A stretch of 8,348 bases of DNA from SIG510 sp045540975 (GTDB taxonomy: Bacteria; Bacillota; Clostridia; Oscillospirales; JAAYXM01): assembly GCA_045540975.1 (NCBI GenBank), contig JAZQIE010000069.1:1-8348 (forward strand). The letters are read 5' to 3'. Below are positions 1 to 6,097 of the stretch, piece by piece; position 1 is the stretch's first letter, and every line of letters begins with the position of its first letter. A model generated the notes under the pieces. The model saw nothing but the letters and a program-made list of their open reading frames with translations, did no database searches and was not told where the DNA came from. The position numbers and the translations under genes were made by a program.

Positions 1-43
1 CCGCCTTAAAAGGGCGGTGCTCTACCTACTGAGCTAGTGGATC
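1..43 (-). tRNA. tRNA-Lys (anticodon UUU), 5' part only
   Basis: This is the 5' half of a tRNA, cut by the left edge of the window. The acceptor 5' strand is GATCCAC (37-43), followed by TA, the D-stem GCTC/GAGC, and a five-base-pair anticodon stem CCGCC/GGCGG around the loop CTTTTAA. The anticodon TTT is at 8-10 and reads AAA/AAG lysine codons. The variable loop, T-arm and acceptor 3' strand lie outside the window. It is the last visible gene of a five-tRNA unit, 5 nt downstream of the CCA end of tRNA-Gln. Confidence 0.93.
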
Positions 44-48
44 ATATT

Positions 49-124
49 TGGCTGGGATGGCAGGACTCGAACCTACGAATGCCAGAGTCAAAGTCTGGTG
101 CCTTACCGACTTGGCTACACCCCA
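49..124 (-). tRNA. tRNA-Gln (anticodon UUG)
   Basis: This is a complete cloverleaf. The acceptor pairs TGGGGTG (118-124) with CATCCCA, including the U1-A72 first pair typical of bacterial glutamine tRNAs. The anticodon stem is CCAGA/TCTGG, with loop CTTTGAC and anticodon TTG at 89-91. The T-arm has TTCGAGT. The discriminator is G at 52 and the CCA end is encoded at 49-51. In many Bacillota this tRNA is charged with Glu and then amidated by GatCAB; that is family knowledge and is not visible here. It lies between tRNA-His and tRNA-Lys in the same transcription unit. Confidence 0.97.
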
Positions 125-152
125 GTATCGGTGGGGACAAGGAAAAAGGAAT

Positions 153-230
153 TGGGGTGGAAGACCGGATTCGAACCGGCGACCCCTAGAGCCACAATCT
201 AGTACTCTAACCAGCTGAGCTACATCCACC
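153..230 (-). tRNA. tRNA-His (anticodon GUG)
   Basis: This is a complete cloverleaf. The anticodon stem CTAGA/TCTAG encloses the loop TTGTGGC, with anticodon GTG at 193-195. Both histidine identity elements are encoded: the extra G at position -1 (base 230) and discriminator C73 (base 156). CCA is encoded at 153-155. The acceptor strands GTGGATG (223-229) and CTTCCAC (157-163) pair except for a U6-U67 mismatch. The T-stem includes one G-U pair. If the -1 base is not counted the gene ends at 229. Confidence 0.97.
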
Positions 231-272
231 ATATCAAACCCTAATTCCAAAAACCAGAACGATTAGAAAAAC

Positions 273-349
<77 letters not shown>

Positions 350-389
350 ATATAAAGCCTCGCTCAACGAGTCGAGTTAAAGAGGCGTT

Positions 390-463
<74 letters not shown>

Positions 464-482
464 AAAAGAAATCAGCCTGATT

Positions 483-512
483 ATTTTAGCATAGGGAAGC
501 CTGATTTGTCAA
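483..512 (-). promoter_or_regulatory. Sigma-A-type promoter of the tRNA unit
   Basis: Reading the minus strand, a perfect -35 box TTGACA (507-512) is followed by an 18-nt spacer and a -10 box TAAAAT (483-488). A TG dinucleotide one base upstream of the -10 (490-491) gives an extended -10. Transcription would start near 475-478, about 12-15 nt before tRNA-Gly. It lies between the terminator of the preceding clp gene and the first tRNA, so the tRNAs have their own promoter. The boxes are read directly; activity is inferred. Confidence 0.85.
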
Positions 513-523
513 GGGAAAAAGGG

Positions 524-567
524 AAAAAGTTTTCCGAAAGTGGCAAAATCTTTTGCCACTTTCGGAA
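524..567 (-). terminator. Rho-independent terminator after the clp gene
   Basis: A perfect 17-bp inverted repeat (arms 551-567 and 532-548, 2-nt centre at 549-550) begins 8 nt after the clp stop codon. On the minus strand the second arm is followed by AAC and then five Ts (524-528). The T tract is slightly displaced from the stem, but the long stem and its position at the end of the operon support intrinsic termination. On the plus strand the hairpin is not followed by a T tract, so it acts for the minus strand only. Confidence 0.85.
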
Positions 568-575
568 TGAATCGG

Positions 576-2888
576 TTACAGCGCGGTCAACGCAATCCCG
601 CTTTCGGAATTTGCGGTGACAAAAATGGATTTCGGAGGGTTACGATACTGCTCGATGAGGAGATTTGCGATTGCATCTTCCACCTCTTTTTGAATTGTGC
701 GGCGAAGATTTCGTGCACCAAATTTAACGGAGTAGGATTTCTCCATGAGATAATCAACCAAGGCATCGTCATAGGAGAAGGCGATTTCCTTTTCCTTGAG
801 CGCGGTTGTCAAATCGCCGAGCATGATGCGGGCAATCTCGGAAAAATGCTCTTTGGGCAGATGATTGAAGGCAATGACTTCATCCACACGGTTGATAAAC
901 TCGGGGCGAAGGAATTCGCCAAGTGCTTTCATTGCACGGTCCTTTCCTTGCTCGGAAATCGTTTGACCAAAGCCTGCAGTGGTGGAATTGGTCTGGCTTC
1001 CTGCATTGGAGGTCATGATGATGACGGTGTTTTCAAAATTAATTTTGCGACCCTGTGCATCGGTAATCGTACCGTCGTCCAAAATCTGGAGCAGGATGTT
1101 CATAACATCGGGATGTGCCTTTTCAATCTCGTCAAATAAGACCACGGTGTAAGGCTTGCGGCGGATTTTTTCAGTCAGCTGACCTGCTTCATCATATCCG
1201 ACATATCCCGGAGGCGCACCGATGATGCGGGAAACCGCGTGCTTTTCCATAAACTCGGACATATCAAGACGAATCAATGCTTCGGGCGAATCAAACAAAT
1301 CTTGTGCGAGGCACTTTACCAATTCGGTTTTACCGACGCCGGTCGGGCCGACGAAGATAAAGGAAACCGGTTTGCGCTTGGGAGAGATACCCACACGGTT
1401 ACGCTTGATTGCGGCAACAACAGAAGAAATTGCTTCATCCTGACCTACAATGCGCTCTTTCAGTCGGGATTCGAGCTGGCTTAAACGCTCAAATTCCGCT
1501 TCTTGGATGGATGCGGCAGGAATTTTTGTCCACAACTCAATTACATGCGCCAAATGCTCCACACTCAATTCGGGGGAGGGCAGATCCAATAACTGCTGAA
1601 GGGTTTCCTGCAAACGCACTTCACGGCTTTTTAAAGCCGCAAGGCGTTCGTATGCGGAATTGTCCATCTCTTTTGAAAGGAGTTCATCGCGTTCTTTTTC
1701 AACCGCCTGCAGCTGTGCTGCAATATCTGCGCGGTCGGTGATCAGTTTACTGCTCAGATTCAATTCGGAGCAAGCCTCGTCAATCAAATCAATTGCCTTA
1801 TCGGGCAAAAAACGGTCTGTAATATAACGCTCGGAAAGAACAACCGCAAGCTCCGCAACATGTCCCGGAATCTTGACTCCGTGGTATGCCTCGTAATAGT
1901 GCGCAATGCCCTTGATGATGGCAACGGATTCCTGAATGGAGGGCTCATTGACGATAACAGACTGGAAGCGGCGTTCCAAAGCACTGTCTTTTTCAATATA
2001 CTTGCGGTATTCGTTGAAGGTTGTTGCACCGATTACCTGAATCTCACCGCGCGAGAGTGCAGGCTTTAAGATGTTTGCCGCATTCATCGACCCTTCGGCA
2101 TCACCTGCGCCGACTAAGTTATGCACTTCATCAATGACAAGGATAATATTTCCGAGTTTTTTTATCTCGTCTATGAGTCCCTTCATGCGGCTTTCAAATT
2201 GACCTCGAAATTGTGTTCCTGCAACAAGCGAGGTTAAATCCAGCAAACAAATCTCTTTTCCGCGCAATTTGGAAGGAACATTTCCGTCCACAATACGGGC
2301 GGCAAGACCCTCTGCAATTGCGGTTTTGCCGACACCAGGTTCACCGATAAGGCAGGGGTTGTTCTTTTGTCGGCGGTTGAGAATCTGAATCACGCGTTCG
2401 ATTTCGGTTTCACGACCAATTAAACGGTCCAATTCACCTGCTTTTGCGCGCCCGGTAAGCGAGATGCAATAGCTGTCGAGAAACTTTCTGCCGTGGTCTT
2501 TTTTCTCTTTGCGGCGTTCTTTTCCATCACTTTTCACGGGTGGGAAATCCGCATCCTGCGGCGGTTGTGCCATGGGTCCGCCAAACAATTTGTTTAAAAA
2601 GGGGAAGGTTGCGGTTTGACCGTCGGTATCTTCGTCGCTGTCATCTGATGCCATCGGGAGATCCATGCCTTCCATTTCCTGAAGCATTCCCATCATTTCA
2701 GTGTTCATGGATTCCAAATCCTCTTCGGTAATTCCCATTTTCTCCATGAGATCCTGCACGGGTTTTAATCCCAATTCATTGGCACATTTTAAGCACAAGC
2801 CCTCACTGACGGATTGGTTATTTTCCATCTTCGTAATGAAAATAACAGCAATATTCTGCTTGCATCTACTGCAAAGTTTCGGTTGCAT
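576..2888 (-). CDS. clpE: ClpE/ClpC-type AAA+ protease ATP-binding subunit with N-terminal zinc finger
   Basis: This 770-residue HSP100 unfoldase uses ATP to unfold proteins and thread them into a ClpP-type peptidase in the cytoplasm. The N-terminus carries a zinc finger (C6, C9, C32, C35) like ClpE, not the Clp_N repeats of ClpC. A Met-rich acidic segment (about 48-90) and a Lys/Arg-rich linker (about 119-135) follow. The first AAA+ domain has Walker A GEPGVGKT (182-189), Walker B ending IDE (252-254) and ERRF (305-308). A short UVR-like coiled coil sits near 395-435. The second has Walker A GPTGVGKT (514-521), pore loop GYVG (561-564), Walker B LFDE (584-587) and sensor 2 GARNLRR (724-730). 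A probable ClpP-docking loop holds AGF at 638-640 where I/L/V-GF is usual. ATG at 2886-2888 follows AGGAGG by 5 nt. The gene is 15 nt after the phosphatidyltransferase stop and ends the operon. The symbol rests on the zinc finger; ClpC is the alternative name. Confidence 0.93.
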   Translation of the reverse strand: MQPKLCSRCKQNIAVIFITKMENNQSVSEGLCLKCANELGLKPVQDLMEKMGITEEDLESMNTEMMGMLQEMEGMDLPMASDDSDEDTDGQTATFPFLNKLFGGPMAQPPQDADFPPVKSDGKERRKEKKDHGRKFLDSYCISLTGRAKAGELDRLIGRETEIERVIQILNRRQKNNPCLIGEPGVGKTAIAEGLAARIVDGNVPSKLRGKEICLLDLTSLVAGTQFRGQFESRMKGLIDEIKKLGNIILVIDEVHNLVGAGDAEGSMNAANILKPALSRGEIQVIGATTFNEYRKYIEKDSALERRFQSVIVNEPSIQESVAIIKGIAHYYEAYHGVKIPGHVAELAVVLSERYITDRFLPDKAIDLIDEACSELNLSSKLITDRADIAAQLQAVEKERDELLSKEMDNSAYERLAALKSREVRLQETLQQLLDLPSPELSVEHLAHVIELWTKIPAASIQEAEFERLSQLESRLKERIVGQDEAISSVVAAIKRNRVGISPKRKPVSFIFVGPTGVGKTELVKCLAQDLFDSPEALIRLDMSEFMEKHAVSRIIGAPPGYVGYDEAGQLTEKIRRKPYTVVLFDEIEKAHPDVMNILLQILDDGTITDAQGRKINFENTVIIMTSNAGSQTNSTTAGFGQTISEQGKDRAMKALGEFLRPEFINRVDEVIAFNHLPKEHFSEIARIMLGDLTTALKEKEIAFSYDDALVDYLMEKSYSVKFGARNLRRTIQKEVEDAIANLLIEQYRNPPKSIFVTANSESGIALTAL

Positions 2889-2893
2889 AATTT

Positions 2894-2899
2894 CCTCCT
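2894..2899 (-). promoter_or_regulatory. Ribosome-binding site of the clp gene
   Basis: The sequence is AGGAGG on the minus strand, 5 nt before the ATG. It fills most of the 15-nt gap after the upstream stop codon. This leaves no room for a separate promoter or a CtsR-type operator directly in front of the gene. Confidence 0.85.
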
Positions 2900-2903
2900 G
2901 AAG

Positions 2904-3452
2904 TTATTTTACCTTCCCGCGCTGGTAGTTAATGTATTGATACAGATACGTAATAAACGCGAGAATGGAAAGAATCAAAGCCAAGATCAAATAAACCGTT
3001 CGGAACAGAGGGGGAATGACGTTGGGGAAGAGCGTTAAAACAATACCGCCCAAAACCAACACTACGGTTGCACTTTTCCCAAAAGAATTTGCAGAAATGA
3101 CAGCGGATAAGTCTTTATACAGCTTCACGCCGCCAATGATAAGAAGCGCGTCTTTTGCGAAAAGAATCAAAATAATCCACCATGGAATGATACCCCGAAT
3201 GGTAATGCAAATAAACACGGTAATTGTCATGAGTTTATCTGCAAGCGGATCAAGAACAATTCCGAGTTTTGTAATTAAATTGAATTTACGCGCGATGATT
3301 CCGTCTAAAATGTCGGTCAAAGCAGCAAGCGCGTATATTGCCGCGGCATAAAAATGTCCGTTTGGATCCTTTGAAAAAAAGAAGCATACAAATACCGGGA
3401 CCAAACACATACGGAAGACAGACAGAATATTAGGGAGATTCAAAACAGTCAC
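2904..3452 (-). CDS. CDP-alcohol phosphatidyltransferase (PgsA- or cardiolipin-synthase-like)
   Basis: This is an integral membrane enzyme that moves a phosphatidyl group from CDP-diacylglycerol to an alcohol in phospholipid synthesis. From a GTG start it is 182 residues. The full family signature is present: D47, D50, G51, A54, R55, G64, D68 and D72, where the aspartates bind the catalytic metals. Several hydrophobic helices follow. The N-terminus LNLPNILSVFR matches the usual opening of PgsA. However, the later segment reads FAKDALLIIGG (98-108) where PgsA usually has a SREF-like stretch, so a cardiolipin-synthase-type acceptor is also possible. Start choice: the longest frame begins with TTG at 3488, overlaps cvpA and lacks a ribosome-binding site. 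The GTG at 3450-3452 has a weak AAAGAG upstream and fits the family length. A TTG at 3443 is a further option. It is followed 15 nt later by clp. Confidence 0.88.
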   Translation of the reverse strand: MTVLNLPNILSVFRMCLVPVFVCFFFSKDPNGHFYAAAIYALAALTDILDGIIARKFNLITKLGIVLDPLADKLMTITVFICITIRGIIPWWIILILFAKDALLIIGGVKLYKDLSAVISANSFGKSATVVLVLGGIVLTLFPNVIPPLFRTVYLILALILSILAFITYLYQYINYQRGKVK

Positions 3453-3480
3453 TTCTTTCTCTTTGGTGATGAGATATCCG

Positions 3481-4173
3481 TTACGCAAACAACGAAAGCG
3501 GACTAAAATTTACAAGGAAATGTAACACATATGTTTGAGATACAAGTTGTGGGGTCAGTAAAAACCCTGTAGTGGTAAGGATAAAACTCAAAATCAAGAC
3601 GACTAAGTATCCGGAAATCAAGCCCAAAATCAAGCCAAGACTCTTGTTTACAAAGTTGATGCCGGGGATTTTTGCGAGTAATTCAATGAGTTTTGCCGCA
3701 AGGCGTAACAGGAGATACAGAATCAAAAAGTATAACAAAAACAAAATCGCATATGTCAGTTTATACCCGATTGATTTTGAAGCGCTTTCCACAATACGTT
3801 CAAATGAATCGGTCACATTGATTACAAAATCATTGAAGAATGACTCGATTGTGCCCTTCGGAATGCCAATCTCGTCAAACGCGCCGCCCAAGGTTTCCGT
3901 CACCTCGGTTTCGGATTCCGGCGGTACTGTCACAGGCTGTGTCTCGGAGACAGACGGAAGTACAGCCCGGTAAATCCACGGCTCAACGTATTTCGAGGAA
4001 AGATACGGAGAAGTCTGTTGCGCCAAAATCCCCGCACCCCAGAACGCGAGAATCAGCGCAAGAATTCCGGCCAATGTACGAATCAATCCGCGCTTGCGGC
4101 CGCGCAAAGCAAAGAAAACCAAGAGTGCGACGGCAATTACGTCCGCGAGAATCGCAGGAAGAGAGAAACTCAT
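3481..4173 (-). CDS. CvpA family membrane protein
   Basis: This is a 230-residue integral membrane protein. The N-terminal helix (about 7-24) is followed by GRKRGLIRTLAG (25-36), the basic turn and second helix typical of the CvpA family. A soluble stretch (about 52-135) rich in Ser, Thr, Glu and Pro interrupts the membrane segments. Hydrophobic helices then recur at about 138-166 and 176-206, with the Gly-rich pattern NKSLGLILGLISG (176-188) found near the end of family members. E. coli CvpA is needed for colicin V production and envelope robustness; the role of Bacillota members is not settled. The start is clear: AAGGAGG at 4181-4187, 7 nt before ATG. It lies 18 nt after the DUF5711-like gene, and the pair probably works together at the membrane (inference). 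Confidence 0.85.
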   Translation of the reverse strand: MSFSLPAILADVIAVALLVFFALRGRKRGLIRTLAGILALILAFWGAGILAQQTSPYLSSKYVEPWIYRAVLPSVSETQPVTVPPESETEVTETLGGAFDEIGIPKGTIESFFNDFVINVTDSFERIVESASKSIGYKLTYAILFLLYFLILYLLLRLAAKLIELLAKIPGINFVNKSLGLILGLISGYLVVLILSFILTTTGFLLTPQLVSQTYVLHFLVNFSPLSLFA

Positions 4174-4180
4174 TTCAAAA

Positions 4181-4187
4181 CCTCCTT
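4181..4187 (-). promoter_or_regulatory. Ribosome-binding site of the CvpA-family gene
   Basis: The sequence AAGGAGG on the minus strand sits 7 nt before the ATG at 4173, in the 18-nt gap after the upstream stop codon. It is a near-ideal match to the anti-Shine-Dalgarno sequence and fixes the start. Confidence 0.85.
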
Positions 4188-4191
4188 GGGA

Positions 4192-5334
4192 CTAAGAGAC
4201 CAGCAGGGTTGCAAAATTTGCTCCGATGATCAATACGGTGCCGTCTTCACGCATGATACAGGATTTTACACCTGCAGGGACGGTGTAAGTACGGTCTAAC
4301 CGTAGTTTGCGGTCATATACAACAATTTTATTCGGGCAACGTACCGCAATATAATTACCTGCGGCGGAAACCGCAAGTGTTTCTTCACGAAAACTTATGC
4401 TGAGCGGCTCTTCGTCATTCCTTGAGAGAAGCGTCATTGAGGAGTACCCACCGGTGCTGTAGTTGTTTGTGAGAAGTCCAACCATGCGCTTGGAACCAAA
4501 TGTATAGCTGAGTAAATCGGTTTGGTCAAAGGGGAATTCGGTGAGCAACGTTCCGTCTTTATCAAACAGCAGATAACGGTTTTCGCATAACACACGAATC
4601 TGACCGCCGGCATCGTATTCGACCGCAAGGGGAACACAATCGGTCAAAGAATGGGTGAAATACGGCTCTTCCTCATCCAAATGATAGAAGGAGACCGCTC
4701 CGATAAAACCTTCGCCCGATGCGGAAAGCGTGAGAACCGCCATGGATTTATTATTGTTTGAAATTGCGGCATCCATAACATACTGTTCTGTGGAATAGAG
4801 TTTATAAACCAAATCAAAGGATGGATTGTAAACACTCAATAATGTTTTGCAATCCGGCCCGTCTGTAATCAGGGAAAAAGCACCGTTGCGATTCATATTG
4901 GCATTGATAATATTTGATGCGGCTTCTTCTTGTAAAAGAATGGACGTTCCGTTGGTTACCAAAAATTCCGTTGAGCCGCGATCAAATGCAATCAAATGTT
5001 TCTCGCTTCCGGAAACGGTAGGGTTGCGATAAGTGAGCGGAACAGAGTATTTCTCTTCGCCCGACATGGAATACACCGAAAGCTTTTCGTTGGAGAGAAT
5101 TACAAGCCCCTTTTTCAATAAATGAAAGCGGTTGTTGTCGCTTTCCGGGAATGTGATATTGACAGTATCCGATGCACCGGAGATTCCCGAAGTCAAAAAA
5201 TATGCAAGGTGTTGGATTGAAGTGTTGCGGAGCATCCCGCTGAATAAAAACACAGAGAGGACAACCACAAACACGAGAATCAGCACGAACAGGCGAATGC
5301 CGCGTCCGGCGCCGTGTTTCTCTTTTTTAGCCAT
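4192..5334 (-). CDS. DUF5711-like membrane-anchored protein, probable beta-propeller
   Basis: This is a 380-residue protein of unknown function. A basic N-terminus (K3, K4, K6, R11) precedes one strongly hydrophobic helix (about 13-33). The rest is then predicted outside the membrane, in signal-anchor topology. The exterior part (about 60-380) is a run of short beta-strand pairs of the pattern 'hydrophobic strand, turn, hydrophobic strand ending in Tyr/Phe-Asp', for example YLLFDKDGTLL and KIVVYDRKLRL. This suggests a degenerate beta-propeller. Length, topology and the neighbouring CvpA gene match what I recall of clostridial DUF5711 proteins, but that is from memory. Start choice: an ATG at 5361 lies deep in truA with no good site, while ATG 5332-5334 has AAAGGAG 7 nt upstream. 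This start overlaps the truA stop by 8 nt, suggesting coupled translation. Confidence 0.78.
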   Translation of the reverse strand: MAKKEKHGAGRGIRLFVLILVFVVVLSVFLFSGMLRNTSIQHLAYFLTSGISGASDTVNITFPESDNNRFHLLKKGLVILSNEKLSVYSMSGEEKYSVPLTYRNPTVSGSEKHLIAFDRGSTEFLVTNGTSILLQEEAASNIINANMNRNGAFSLITDGPDCKTLLSVYNPSFDLVYKLYSTEQYVMDAAISNNNKSMAVLTLSASGEGFIGAVSFYHLDEEEPYFTHSLTDCVPLAVEYDAGGQIRVLCENRYLLFDKDGTLLTEFPFDQTDLLSYTFGSKRMVGLLTNNYSTGGYSSMTLLSRNDEEPLSISFREETLAVSAAGNYIAVRCPNKIVVYDRKLRLDRTYTVPAGVKSCIMREDGTVLIIGANFATLLVS

Positions 5335-6082
5335 TGAAATACTCCTTTCCGTAATGTGCATCGGTCATGTAAAGTCCGTGTGCAGGAGCGGTTGCACCTG
5401 CGAGGGAACGGTCTTTGCTCTCTAAAATTGCCGAAATCTCATCTGCTGTGATTTTCCCTTGTGCAACCGCGAGCAAGGTGCCGACCATAGTTCGCGCCAT
5501 GTTATATAAAAATCCGTTTGCCGCAATGCGGAAGGAAAGATTTGTACCGTTTTCAATCAAATCAAACGCATACACGGTACGAACCGTGCTTTTCACCGGC
5601 GTGCCGAGTGAACGCATAGAGGCAAAATCATGTGTGCCCAAAAATTGTGATGCCGCAAACCGCAACGCTTCAACATCTAAGCGATAGGGATAAAAGAGCG
5701 CGCGTTGATGGTAAAAAGGATTCGGGGTGCCGTCGCGATAAAGTTCATAGGTGTACTCCTTGCGGATACAGGAATGCACAGGATGAAACGTGTCATCTAC
5801 TTCATGCGCCTTGTGAACGACAATGTCATGCGGCAAAACCGTGTTCAACGCGATGGGGAAGCGGTCAAGCGGGATTTGGCTGTCTGTGTAAAAACTTGCG
5901 ACATAATAGCGCGCGTGAACACCTGCATCCGTACGTCCGCACCCAACAGGAACGGTAGAACCGAGCGCAATCTTTTGAATCGCGCTCGAAAGTGTGCCTT
6001 GAATCGTATTTGCATTAGACTGAATCTGCCAACCGTGATACGCAGACCCGTCGTAGGATAACATGAGTGCAATATGGCGCAT
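5327..6082 (-). CDS. truA: tRNA pseudouridine(38-40) synthase TruA
   Basis: TruA converts uridines 38, 39 and 40 in the anticodon arm of many tRNAs to pseudouridine. The 251-residue product has the usual family length and motifs in order: YDGSAYHGWQ (10-19), the catalytic loop GCGRTDAGVHA (47-57) with the nucleophile D52, RKEYTYEL (107-114), NGFLYNMARTMVG (189-201) and APAHGLYM (232-239). All key residues appear intact. Start choice: a TTG at 6088 is only 2 nt from the ribosome-binding site. The ATG at 6080-6082 lies 8 nt from AAGGAG (6091-6096) and gives the standard N-terminus. The gene follows ecfT after 15 nt, as in many Bacillota, and its 3' end contains the ribosome-binding site of the DUF5711-like gene. 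Confidence 0.97.
   Translation of the reverse strand: MRHIALMLSYDGSAYHGWQIQSNANTIQGTLSSAIQKIALGSTVPVGCGRTDAGVHARYYVASFYTDSQIPLDRFPIALNTVLPHDIVVHKAHEVDDTFHPVHSCIRKEYTYELYRDGTPNPFYHQRALFYPYRLDVEALRFAASQFLGTHDFASMRSLGTPVKSTVRTVYAFDLIENGTNLSFRIAANGFLYNMARTMVGTLLAVAQGKITADEISAILESKDRSLAGATAPAHGLYMTDAHYGKEYFNG
5342..5348 (-). promoter_or_regulatory. Ribosome-binding site deciding the DUF5711-like start
   Basis: AAAGGAG on the minus strand lies 7 nt before the ATG at 5334, inside the last codons of truA. It supports the shorter 380-residue product over the ATG 27 nt upstream at 5361. It places initiation within reach of ribosomes finishing truA. Confidence 0.8.
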
Positions 6083-6090
6083 GAGCAAGA

Positions 6091-6096
6091 CTCCTT
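6091..6096 (-). promoter_or_regulatory. Ribosome-binding site deciding the truA start
   Basis: AAGGAG on the minus strand is 8 nt from the ATG at 6082, but only 2 nt from the in-frame TTG at 6088. This makes the ATG the likely start. It occupies the 15-nt gap after the ecfT stop codon. Confidence 0.8.
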
Positions 6097-6097
6097 G

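Noticed and set aside
26..250. 74-codon minus-strand open frame across the tRNA genes
   Set aside because: Its codons are tRNA sequence from three genes; the cloverleafs explain the region fully.
540..1139. 199-codon open frame on the plus strand opposite the clp gene
   Set aside because: It lies wholly antisense to a well-supported coding region, begins inside the terminator hairpin, has no ribosome-binding site and resembles no family I know.
3453..3488. Upstream TTG start of the phosphatidyltransferase overlapping cvpA
   Set aside because: There is no ribosome-binding site, and the extra 12 residues are hydrophilic and do not match the usual start of the family.
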